Of a stretch of 64,000 nucleotides of DNA, positions 1 through 7,331 are shown piece after piece. The translations under genes and the position numbers were made by a program. The notes below the pieces were generated by a model that did not search any database, was not told the DNA's origin, and saw nothing but the letters and a program-made list of their open reading frames with translations. The stretch's first letter is position 1, and each line of letters starts with the position of its first letter. Source of the DNA: an uncultured Ruminiclostridium sp. (lineage in GTDB: Bacteria > Bacillota > Clostridia > Oscillospirales > Ruminococcaceae); the NCBI GenBank assembly GCA_947630175.1, contig CANRGJ010000004.1:147946-211945 (forward strand), read 5' to 3'.

Positions 1-204
1 ATATACGTCTGAGGGCTGCGGGTCGCTTATGGAAGCGTCCTTCTGCGCTACAAGGAATATCCTGCGTTCGCCCTCTGAAGCGGCTTTCAGCGCATTTACA
101 GAATAATCTCTTCCCACTTCAAAATGAAGTATCATTCTGGGAAATATAACAAGTCCCCGCATAGCAATAGCGGGCATTGTCTTTTTTTCTTTACTCTTAC
201 TCAT
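1..204 (-). CDS. lon: ATP-dependent protease Lon, N-terminal fragment cut by window edge
   Basis: The reading frame runs on the minus strand from ATG at 202-204 to the window edge, giving 68 residues without a stop. The start MSKSKEKKTMPAIAMRGLVIF, then FPRMILHFEVGR and the segment RIFLVAQKD, match the conserved beginning of the LonA substrate-binding domain. The ATPase and Ser-Lys protease domains would lie outside the window. LonA is a cytoplasmic hexameric protease that degrades misfolded and regulatory proteins. A purine-rich AGAAAGGCAG lies just upstream of the start, and a good promoter sits about 110 bp upstream. Identification rests only on the N-terminus, which is distinctive for the family. 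Confidence 0.85.
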   Translation of the reverse strand, partial: MSKSKEKKTMPAIAMRGLVIFPRMILHFEVGRDYSVNALKAASEGERRIFLVAQKDASISDPQPSDVY

Positions 205-310
205 TATTGTCTGCCTTTCTGTGAGAGTAGTAGTTTTTTTCGTCCCTCTCCAAGGACTCGGTTCTATATCTTATGTCAAAATAAAGAAATTAGTTTTTGT
301 CAATGAGTTT

Positions 311-339
311 ATTATACAGCAAATACGGTATAATTTCAA
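311..339 (-). promoter_or_regulatory. Promoter of lon
   Basis: On the minus strand TTGAAA (334-339) and TATAAT (311-316) are separated by 17 bp. The transcript would have a leader of about 100 nt before the lon ATG. The leader contains two TTGAC copies, but I see no CIRCE element (TTAGCACTC inverted repeat) or CtsR-type heptad repeat, so heat-shock control cannot be inferred. Confidence 0.6.
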
Positions 340-423
340 GCGGGAATATATGCCACTGTGAAATGACAGTTAAGGAGTTTTCCGTTGAACGAAAAACTCC
401 GTGACAGTAGAGAAATCATATTC

Positions 424-1320
424 TCAGCTATTCTGTTCTTTTCTTACCGCAATAATTTTCTTTATGCAGTTGTCGTCCACTTCCGTGACTATGAAGCGTA
501 TGTCTTCATAATCAATGTGGGGCGGCTTTATCACGTTTTCGGGAATGTAGCCCAGCAGGTCGGTGACAAAGCCCGCTATGGTGTCATACTCGTGATTTTC
601 GGGGAGCTCGTAGCCGAAAAGCTCCAGAATGTCCTCGGGGTCACATTCGCCGTCTATTTCGTATTTTTCTTTTCCTATGGTCTTTATCGCTATCTCTTCG
701 TCGTCGTATTCGTCCTGTATGCTGCCCATTACGGATTCGATAAGATCCTCCACCGTGATCACGCCTGCGGTGCCGCCGTATTCGTCAACTACCACCGCCA
801 TGCCGGATTTGCTCTCGGTGAGCTGTTTGAATGCGTCCGTGCAGGAACAGCTTTCGGGGATATACGCAACTGTTCTGACAAAATCCTTGGCGGTGTAATT
901 TTCGGGGTGGTCGTTCCCTATCAGGCAGAGAAGGTCTTTGACTATAATTATCCCCACAATGTGGTCCACGCTCTCACGGTATACGGGTATGCGGGAAAAT
1001 CCCTCCTCAAGGGCAAGGTAAACTATATCGTCGGGCTTAGCGTCCTCTTCCACCGCTGTAATGTTTACACGGTGAGTCATAACGTCCGACGCCTTTAAGT
1101 CGTCAAATTCAAACACGTTGCTGATAAGCTCCACGGAGGAGGTCTCAAGCTCGCCGTTTTCTGCTCCCGCGTCGACAAGGGACAGTATCTCGTCCTCGGT
1201 GGCTCCCCTGAAATTGTCGCCCAGCGCCTTTTTCAGCAGCCAGCTGAGTCCCCTTTCAAGAAGTATAAGCGGATAAAGCAGATAGTAGGCAGGTTTTCGT
1301 TTTCGCCCGTCAGCGTCCAT
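424..1320 (-). CDS. CBS-domain protein of the HlyC/CorC family, short form without membrane domain
   Basis: This 298-residue protein has an N-terminal linker with one weakly hydrophobic stretch (about 11-30), two CBS repeats (about 70-135 and 140-200; DVMTHRVNI and VVVDEYGGTAGVITVEDLIE are diagnostic) and a C-terminal CorC_HlyC domain (about 215-295). Full-length family members carry a DUF21/CNNM transmembrane domain before the CBS pair; here it is absent, as in soluble CorC. CBS pairs usually bind adenine nucleotides, and the family is linked to magnesium or cobalt homeostasis. The gene has its own promoter (TTGCAA at 1392-1397, TATAGT at 1369-1374, 17-bp spacer), so it is transcribed apart from the upstream TatD gene. 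The ligand is unknown. Confidence 0.8.
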   Translation of the reverse strand: MDADGRKRKPAYYLLYPLILLERGLSWLLKKALGDNFRGATEDEILSLVDAGAENGELETSSVELISNVFEFDDLKASDVMTHRVNITAVEEDAKPDDIVYLALEEGFSRIPVYRESVDHIVGIIIVKDLLCLIGNDHPENYTAKDFVRTVAYIPESCSCTDAFKQLTESKSGMAVVVDEYGGTAGVITVEDLIESVMGSIQDEYDDEEIAIKTIGKEKYEIDGECDPEDILELFGYELPENHEYDTIAGFVTDLLGYIPENVIKPPHIDYEDIRFIVTEVDDNCIKKIIAVRKEQNS

Positions 1321-1368
1321 AATAAAAAATTTTCTCCTTATTCATTCGATATTTAATATGTAGGTATT

Positions 1369-1397
1369 ACTATATCACATTTTCAATGATATTGCAA
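1369..1397 (-). promoter_or_regulatory. Promoter of the CBS-domain gene
   Basis: On the minus strand TTGCAA (1392-1397) and TATAGT (1369-1374) are 17 bp apart, about 50 bp upstream of the ATG at 1320. A TAAGGAGAAAA ribosome-binding site precedes the start. Confidence 0.5.
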
Positions 1398-1426
1398 GTG
1401 AAAGCAGGTGAAAAATCAATGAAATT

Positions 1427-2191
1427 TCATATCCCGAAAAAATTATCGGCGTTTTTGTTGCAGATATTTATAAGCTCGCTGGCGTCAATTCCCTTTATTT
1501 CCGCCGCTTTTGCCGCTGTGAAATGCACCATTGAGCTGTCGCACCGTTCGCCTCTGTGGGGAACGGGGGACATATATGGGCAGTCGGTTTCCAGCATCAG
1601 GCGGTCAAGTGGGACTTCGGCGCAGGCTTCCAGCGCTTTTCTGGCGTTTTTAAAGGTGAGGACGCCTGTAAAGCTGACGTGAAGTCCCAAGGAAAGAATT
1701 TCCCTTGCGGTTTCGGCGCTGCCTGAAAAGCAGTGCATTACCGCTTTTTTGGGGCGCAGCTCACGGAGTATATTCAACGTGTCCTCGGTGGCGTCACGGC
1801 TGTGGATTATAACGGGCATTGAAAGCCTGTCGGCAAGGATAAGCTGCTCTCTGAAGGCGGCTATCTGCTTTTCACGGTCGTAATTTTCGTAGTGATAGTC
1901 AAGTCCTATCTCGCCCACGGCGACGACCTTCGGATTCTGAGAAAGGCGTTCAAGCTGTTCAAGATAGTCCGAGGGCATATCGTAAATATCCTCGGGGTGT
2001 ACGCCTAAAGCGGCGTATAAGCAGGGATAGCGTTCTGTAAGGCGCAGGGTGGGTTCCCAACGGTCATAGGCGCAGCCTACGGAAACTATCTTATTGACAG
2101 AAGTTTCAAAAAGTCGGTCGAGAAGCTCGTATCTGTCGCTGTCGAACGCTTCGTCGTCGTAATGGGCGTGAGTGTCCGTTACCTTAACCAT
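1427..2191 (-). CDS. TatD-family metal-dependent deoxyribonuclease/hydrolase
   Basis: The 254-residue product has the full TatD signature: the metal-binding DTHAHYDD near the N-terminus (His8, His10), VGEIGLDYHY around residue 95, VIHSRDA near 130, HCFSG near 154 and LETDCPY near 202. TatD proteins are TIM-barrel cytoplasmic hydrolases with 3'-5' exonuclease activity in DNA repair or degradation. Length is normal for the family. The start overlaps the end of the upstream LacI gene by 8 bp (2184-2191), so translation is likely coupled and the two are co-transcribed. In many Firmicutes tatD follows metG; here the LacI partnership is unusual and says little about its task. Confidence 0.88.
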   Translation of the reverse strand: MVKVTDTHAHYDDEAFDSDRYELLDRLFETSVNKIVSVGCAYDRWEPTLRLTERYPCLYAALGVHPEDIYDMPSDYLEQLERLSQNPKVVAVGEIGLDYHYENYDREKQIAAFREQLILADRLSMPVIIHSRDATEDTLNILRELRPKKAVMHCFSGSAETAREILSLGLHVSFTGVLTFKNARKALEACAEVPLDRLMLETDCPYMSPVPHRGERCDSSMVHFTAAKAAEIKGIDASELINICNKNADNFFGI

Positions 2192-3203
2192 GACGCACGT
2201 CCTTTACGCTGTCGCGCTCTATCAGCTTGCCTGTAACAAGTATCCTGCCGCAGTGGTAGTTGGCGTCCCTTATTTTCTTTACCATTATCTCCACCGCTTC
2301 GCTGCTCATACGGTAGCTGTCTACGTCAAGAGTGGTTATGCGGGGATTGCTGATGGTGGAATAAATGTGATTGTCATATCCCACGATGGAGATATCGTCG
2401 GGTATGCGGTAGCCCATTGATTTAAGCTGATTTATAAGCTGATAGGCTATCCTGTCGCAGTTGCATACAAAAGCGGTGGGCATTTCATCGGGAAGGCGAA
2501 TGGTGCGGTAGCTGAGACCCTCGCTGTCCCTGTCGCCTATTACCCAGTCGTCACGCAAAGGTATACCGTGTTCAAGGAGGGATTTATAATATCCCATATA
2601 TCTGTCCTGTATGCTGGAGGTGGCGGTTATCGTGCCGATAAAGCCTATACTGCGGTGACCCTTGTTTATAAGGTAATTCGTAAGGGTGTAGGCGCCGAAA
2701 AAGTTGTCGGACAGCACCGTTTCCACGTCAGAACGGCTGCTGTAAAAATCCAGGAAAACGACAGGCATGGGAACGGACAACATTCTCTCCACATAGCCGT
2801 CGGAAAACTGTCCCAGAACGATTATGCCGTCCACCTTTTTCTCGCTGACTGATTGAGGCATAATGCCGCTGCGCTCGTCGCTTTCGGGGACTACCTCCAG
2901 AATTCCGTAATAGCTTTGCTTTTGCAGAAGCTCCACGATATAACGGTAAACTACCCAGTAAAAAGCGCTGGCATCGTTTATAAAGCGCTTTGCCACAAGC
3001 ACTCCTATATTATGCGTCAGCACCTCGCCCGATACCTTGGAAACGTAGCTGAAACGGTAGCCCATATCGTTTGCCTTTTGCTTTATACGGCTGCGAAGCT
3101 CTTCGCTGACGCCGTCCTTATCGCCTAACGCTTTGGAAACAGTGACGGTGCTGCAGCCCATTTCACGGGCAATATCGCTCATTGTGACGCTTTTCTTTAT
3201 CAT
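2184..3203 (-). CDS. LacI-family transcriptional regulator (1)
   Basis: A 339-residue LacI/GalR regulator. The N-terminal helix-turn-helix is clear (TMSDIAREMGCSTVTVSKAL, residues about 7-26) and is followed by a periplasmic-binding-protein-like ligand domain with FVCNCDRIAYQLINQL and DISIVGYDN. A strong ribosome-binding site (GGAGG, 6 nt before ATG) supports the start. It is divergent from a second LacI gene across a 344-bp intergenic region. Ligand and targets cannot be read from the sequence; proximity to the mannan cluster makes sugar-responsive control plausible but is inference. Confidence 0.87.
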   Translation of the reverse strand: MIKKSVTMSDIAREMGCSTVTVSKALGDKDGVSEELRSRIKQKANDMGYRFSYVSKVSGEVLTHNIGVLVAKRFINDASAFYWVVYRYIVELLQKQSYYGILEVVPESDERSGIMPQSVSEKKVDGIIVLGQFSDGYVERMLSVPMPVVFLDFYSSRSDVETVLSDNFFGAYTLTNYLINKGHRSIGFIGTITATSSIQDRYMGYYKSLLEHGIPLRDDWVIGDRDSEGLSYRTIRLPDEMPTAFVCNCDRIAYQLINQLKSMGYRIPDDISIVGYDNHIYSTISNPRITTLDVDSYRMSSEAVEIMVKKIRDANYHCGRILVTGKLIERDSVKDVRHG

Positions 3204-3547
3204 AACGACCTCCGCTGATATGCTCCGCCCAGCCGCCGCTGAAACGGATCTGTACAGATATTTAAGTTCTTTATTTTATTTTAAGTAAATTTAAGCTGAT
3301 TGTAAAGTAAAATTATAAACAAAATTTAATATACACTGTTGTAGAAAACGACGGCACGTTAAATTTATGCATTTTGCAAACCCGCTTTACAGCTTAATGA
3401 AAAGGATTTCACAAGAAAGGTCAATATTGCTAAATAATACCTAAATTTTTGGGTAAAAAATAGCTTGTATTGATAAATAGTATGTGATAAAATAAATCAG
3501 AAGGGTTTTATTTCCCGTATGTATTTCAGTGTCCGGGAGGGGATAAA
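3204..3547. promoter_or_regulatory. Divergent promoter region between two LacI regulators
   Basis: This 344-bp AT-rich region holds a plus-strand promoter for the sugar operon (TTGTAT 3465-3470, TAAAAT 3488-3493, 17-bp spacer). On the minus strand there is a candidate TTTACA-N17-TAAAAT arrangement for the first LacI gene. I see no coding potential. A clean LacI-type operator (palindrome with central CG) was not recognised, so autoregulation is only a guess. Confidence 0.5.
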
Positions 3548-4543
3548 ATGAGCGTCACTATAAAGGACGTGGCAAAGGCGGCGAACGTTTCGGTAGCTAC
3601 CGTTTCAAGAGTCCTGAACAAGCACTCCAACGTGTCGGAAGAGGCTTACGAAAGAGTCACGAAGGTGATGGAGCAGCTTGGGTACAGTCCCAATCATCTG
3701 GGGCGGGACCTGAGAAAAAGCGAAACAAAGCGTATCCTTGCCATAACCGCCTCCGCTGAACAGAGCTTTTACTCCGAGGTGCTGAGAGGAATGGAGGAGG
3801 CGGCGTTCGCTCAGGGGTATGACGTGCTGTTTGCGGCGACAAGAGATGACCCGAAGCATGAGATGCACCTGCTGAATATGCTGTTCTCACATTCGGTGGA
3901 CGGAGCAGTGCTGCTGGGCGCAAAGCAGGACGCCGCCACCATTTCAAAGCTGGCGGAAAATCACAATATCGCACTGTGCCTTGAACGTATGGAGGGGTGC
4001 AACGTGCTTACCGTCACGATAGACAACGTAAAGGCGGGAAAGGACGCTGTAAGCTATCTTATCGGAAAGGGTCACAGGAGGATAGGGCTTATCTCCACGG
4101 AAACAAGGAGCCAGAGCTCAGTGGACCGTGAAAAGGGGTATCGACTGGCGCTGGAGGAACACGGTATTCCCTACGACGAGGAGCTGGTGTATCTGGGTTC
4201 TTATGAAACGGAATCGGGCACTACGGGCTGCAAGTATCTGCTGGGACTGGACGACCCGCCTACCGCTATTTTCGCCATTTCGGATATGATAGCAATAGGC
4301 GCTATGAATTATGCCATATCAAAGGGCGTAAATATAGGAAAGGACATTATTTTCTTCGGCTTTGACAATATCGCTTATTCTCATATATTCGTTCCTCACC
4401 TTTCAACGGTGGAACAGCCCTGCTACGCTCAGGGAAAGCTGGTAATAGAAAAGCTGATTGAAAATATGAAGAGCGAGATCCCCGACAAGAGCATATATAT
4501 GCTGCCCCACAGTCTGGTGCTGAGGGAATCCACAGGCGACTGA
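3548..4543 (+). CDS. LacI-family transcriptional regulator (2), first gene of the mannan operon
   Basis: A 331-residue LacI/GalR protein beginning with a typical operator-reading helix-turn-helix (TIKDVAKAANVSVATVSRVL) and hinge, then a sugar-binding domain (VSYLIGKGHRRIGLIS, TAIFAISDMIAIGAM, FFGFDNIAYS). GGGAGGGG precedes the ATG. It is followed after 23 bp by a nitroreductase and then by GH26, epimerase and GH3 genes on the same strand, with no terminator visible between them. It is therefore probably the local repressor responding to a manno- or gluco-oligosaccharide; the inducer is inferred from the neighbours only. Confidence 0.88.
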   Translation: MSVTIKDVAKAANVSVATVSRVLNKHSNVSEEAYERVTKVMEQLGYSPNHLGRDLRKSETKRILAITASAEQSFYSEVLRGMEEAAFAQGYDVLFAATRDDPKHEMHLLNMLFSHSVDGAVLLGAKQDAATISKLAENHNIALCLERMEGCNVLTVTIDNVKAGKDAVSYLIGKGHRRIGLISTETRSQSSVDREKGYRLALEEHGIPYDEELVYLGSYETESGTTGCKYLLGLDDPPTAIFAISDMIAIGAMNYAISKGVNIGKDIIFFGFDNIAYSHIFVPHLSTVEQPCYAQGKLVIEKLIENMKSEIPDKSIYMLPHSLVLRESTGD

Positions 4544-4566
4544 CAATAATACGAAAGGAACATGTT

Positions 4567-5082
4567 ATGAACGAAACAATAAAGACTATTCTTTCAAGAA
4601 GAAGCACAAGAGATTTTTCAGACAAGCCGATATCGGCTGCCGACCTGGATTTGCTGATACAAGCGGCGCTGCACGCTCCTACCGCTATGAACAAGCAGAC
4701 ATTTCAGTTCACAGTGCTGACCCAGAGAAAAAATATCGAGGAGCTGGCAAACGCAATAGGAAAGGCGCTTGGGAGAGAGGGCTACGATATGTACAGACCC
4801 GTTGCGCTCATAATCCCGTCAAACGACCGTGATTCGCTTTACGGCAGGGACGACAATGCCTGCGCTTTGCAGAATATCTTTCTGGCGGCGCACTCGCTGG
4901 GTATCGGCTCGGTATGGATAAATCAGCTCCACGGGATATGCGACAGACCTGAAATAAGAAAGCTGCTGAACAGGTACGGAATACCTGAAAATCACGTTGT
5001 TTACGGAATGGCGGCGCTGGGATATTCACAAAGCGGAGAATACAAAGAGATAGAAAGAGTGGGAAAGGTAAATATAATCTGA
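4567..5082 (+). CDS. Nitroreductase-family FMN-dependent oxidoreductase
   Basis: The 171-residue protein begins TILSRRSTRDFSDKPI, the standard FMN-phosphate-binding start of the nitroreductase fold (RRSxRxF). It continues with LLIQAALHAPTAMNKQ and ends with a typical VVYGMAALGYS segment. Such enzymes are cytoplasmic homodimers that reduce nitro compounds, quinones or flavin using NAD(P)H. It is short but complete for the family. It lies 23 bp after a LacI regulator and 49 bp before a mannanase gene, so it appears co-transcribed. Its role in polysaccharide use is not obvious. Confidence 0.85.
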   Translation: MNETIKTILSRRSTRDFSDKPISAADLDLLIQAALHAPTAMNKQTFQFTVLTQRKNIEELANAIGKALGREGYDMYRPVALIIPSNDRDSLYGRDDNACALQNIFLAAHSLGIGSVWINQLHGICDRPEIRKLLNRYGIPENHVVYGMAALGYSQSGEYKEIERVGKVNII

Positions 5083-5131
5083 AGTTCAGATATGAACAGC
5101 ATTTTTATTTAATCAGAAAGGAAAAAACAAA

Positions 5132-6403
5132 ATGATAAAAACAAGAAAAATTATTGCCTCACTTCTGGCTTGCGCAATGCTTTGCGCTTATCTTCCCGCC
5201 TGCTCGGAGAATGGGGGAAATCTGTCCAATCCCGTGGCGGTAAACGAGGACGGCGACGTGGATATGGACGTTGCACTTGCGTATCAGACTGACGTGGACG
5301 CGCTTATAGAAGAGCTTGAATCACGCCCCGTTGACCCTACAAAGCCTGTTTCTCAGAACACAAACGCAAAAACGATGGCTGTGTTCAACTTTTTGAGAGA
5401 AAATTACGGGAAAAATATGATAACCGCACAGCAGATGTATTCTGACGACGAATACGAGGATACGGTATATTATATGCTGACAGACGATCTGCCCGCTATA
5501 AAGGGCTTTGATATGCTTCAAGTCACTGCAACAGGAGACGCATCTCAGGTGGATCAGGCGATAGAATGGCACACCAAGTCGGGCGGTCTTGTTGCTATGA
5601 TGTGGCACTGGTTCGTTCCAAGAGATATAGATAATCCCGAGAGCTCGGGAGTGGCGTTCTATACAGATGAAATAGTGAATTTCTCTTTGCAGAATGCAGT
5701 GACTCCCGGAACAAAAGAATATGAGCAGGTCATACACGATATAGACGAGGTGGCTATTCAGCTTCAAAGATTGGAAGCGGCAGGCGTTCCCGTTATCTGG
5801 CGTCCTCTCCACGAGGCGGCGGGCGGCTGGTTCTGGTGGGGCAAGGCAAGCCGTGACGAAACTGTAACAGGAGCATATAAAAAGCTGTGGTATATGGTGT
5901 TCGACAGGCTTGAAAACTATCACAAGCTGACGAACCTTATCTGGGTGTGGAACGCTCAGAGTCCCACTATGACTGTAAATCCAAACACATATGATATTTC
6001 GGGAACAGACATTTATCCCAGCAATGAAACTCATTCCGCTCAGTTGGCAGAATACAATGATCTTGCCAAGATGACGGAAGAAGGAAAGATGATAGCGCTC
6101 ACCGAATGCGGATATCTTCCCGACATCAAGGATATGCTGGACAAAAATGCAATGTGGCTTTACAGTATGCCCTGGTGCGGAGATTTCGTGTATGCTTCCG
6201 CAGGGTCGTCAGGCGCTCCTCAGCTTAACCTTGACGGACTTCCCAAGATAAACACGGAGCGTATGTCAGAGGAATTCGTAAAAGAGCTGTTCGCCAGCGA
6301 AAACGTAATAACCTGGAAGGAGCTGCCCGACTGGGAGGGCACTGAAAGAAACGTTCCCCAAGCTACTCAAACACGTATAGCTCTTGCAAATCTGAACAAA
6401 TAA
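5132..6403 (+). CDS. GH26 endo-beta-mannanase, secreted lipoprotein
   Basis: The 423-residue product has a signal peptide with a lipobox (LPAC, lipidated Cys24), so it should be anchored outside the membrane. The catalytic domain shows GH26 hallmarks: WRPLHEAAGGWFWWG with the probable acid/base Glu228, MMWHWFVPRD near 157, and ALTECGY with the probable nucleophile Glu325. Family members cleave beta-1,4-mannan internally. No carbohydrate-binding module or dockerin is present. The downstream epimerase and GH3 enzyme could process the released sugars in the cytoplasm. Some GH26 members act on xylan or mixed-linkage glucan, so substrate is likely rather than certain. Confidence 0.85.
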   Translation: MIKTRKIIASLLACAMLCAYLPACSENGGNLSNPVAVNEDGDVDMDVALAYQTDVDALIEELESRPVDPTKPVSQNTNAKTMAVFNFLRENYGKNMITAQQMYSDDEYEDTVYYMLTDDLPAIKGFDMLQVTATGDASQVDQAIEWHTKSGGLVAMMWHWFVPRDIDNPESSGVAFYTDEIVNFSLQNAVTPGTKEYEQVIHDIDEVAIQLQRLEAAGVPVIWRPLHEAAGGWFWWGKASRDETVTGAYKKLWYMVFDRLENYHKLTNLIWVWNAQSPTMTVNPNTYDISGTDIYPSNETHSAQLAEYNDLAKMTEEGKMIALTECGYLPDIKDMLDKNAMWLYSMPWCGDFVYASAGSSGAPQLNLDGLPKINTERMSEEFVKELFASENVITWKELPDWEGTERNVPQATQTRIALANLNK

Positions 6404-6439
6404 CATCACAAAACTGATAAGACGGGAGGGGAAAGTGAA

Positions 6440-7309
6440 ATGGAAAAAACTATACGCTATGGCAATTCTTCTGCTGTTATCAACAGCTTCGGCGCAGAGC
6501 TGAAGTCCTTTAAGGCGGACGGAAGAGAGCTTATGTGGAGGGGCGACCCCGCTTACTGGGGAAAGACGTCCCCTGTGCTGTTCCCCGCTATCGGCGGACT
6601 TAAAGGCGGAAAAACAATGATAGACGGCATTGAATATGAAATGACAAAGCACGGCTTTGCAAGGGACAATGAATTTCAATGTGTTGACGAGGCGGAGGAC
6701 AAAGTCAGCTTTAAGCTGTGTAGCAGCCATGAAACGCTTAAAATGTTTCCGTTCAGCTTTGAGTTGATAATGACCTATAAGCTGTCCCAAAGCGGGTTGG
6801 AGATAGTTTATGACGTTATCAACAAAAGCAGTGTTTCTATGCCGTTTTGTATCGGTGCGCACCCTGCTTTTGCCTGTCCCGCTGAGGGAAAGAGCTTTGA
6901 TGATTACCGTCTTGTGTTTCAGGAAAAGGAAACGGTGTGCAGTCCTGTTTTGGACGTGAGAACAAGGCTGTTCAAGAAAAACGGAGTATGGCGGCTGAAA
7001 AACGAAAATGAATATGCGCTTTCATATCCGCTGTTTGACAACGACGTGCTGTATTTCAGGGGGATAGCTTCAAAAAGCGTTGGTCTGCTGGACAATGACG
7101 GGCACGGGGTGAATATCTCATGGGAAGGGTTCAATTCTCTGGGAGTGTGGACTCCTGCGGGAAAGAATGCGCCTTTCGTCTGCATAGAGCCCTGGTGCGG
7201 GTGCGACGATTATGAGGACACGAACGGAAATTTCCGTGATAAGCCTGAGGTGCAGACCTGTCTGCCGGGAGGCTCGATGTATTACGTTATGAATATCGAA
7301 GCGGTATAA
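6440..7309 (+). CDS. Aldose 1-epimerase family protein (LacX-like mutarotase)
   Basis: This 289-residue protein fits the galactose-mutarotase-like beta-sandwich family: it starts with SAVINSFGAELKSF, followed by LMWRGDPAYWGKTSPVLFP, IGAHPAFACP containing the conserved His, and C-terminal FVCIEPWCG. These proteins interconvert alpha and beta anomers of aldoses in the cytoplasm. The LacX-like subgroup is usually about 290 residues, as here. It lies 36 bp after the mannanase and 22 bp before the GH3 gene, consistent with handling of released hexoses. The exact sugar is unknown. Confidence 0.83.
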   Translation: MEKTIRYGNSSAVINSFGAELKSFKADGRELMWRGDPAYWGKTSPVLFPAIGGLKGGKTMIDGIEYEMTKHGFARDNEFQCVDEAEDKVSFKLCSSHETLKMFPFSFELIMTYKLSQSGLEIVYDVINKSSVSMPFCIGAHPAFACPAEGKSFDDYRLVFQEKETVCSPVLDVRTRLFKKNGVWRLKNENEYALSYPLFDNDVLYFRGIASKSVGLLDNDGHGVNISWEGFNSLGVWTPAGKNAPFVCIEPWCGCDDYEDTNGNFRDKPEVQTCLPGGSMYYVMNIEAV

Positions 7310-7331
7310 ATATTTTTAAGGAGAAGGGAAA

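Noticed and set aside
205..330. Heat-shock operator (CIRCE or CtsR) upstream of lon
   Set aside because: TTGAC repeats are present but neither the CIRCE inverted repeat nor the CtsR heptads are.
385..1098. Plus-strand open frame of 237 codons
   Set aside because: Shadow of the CBS-domain gene; no ribosome-binding site and no family resemblance.
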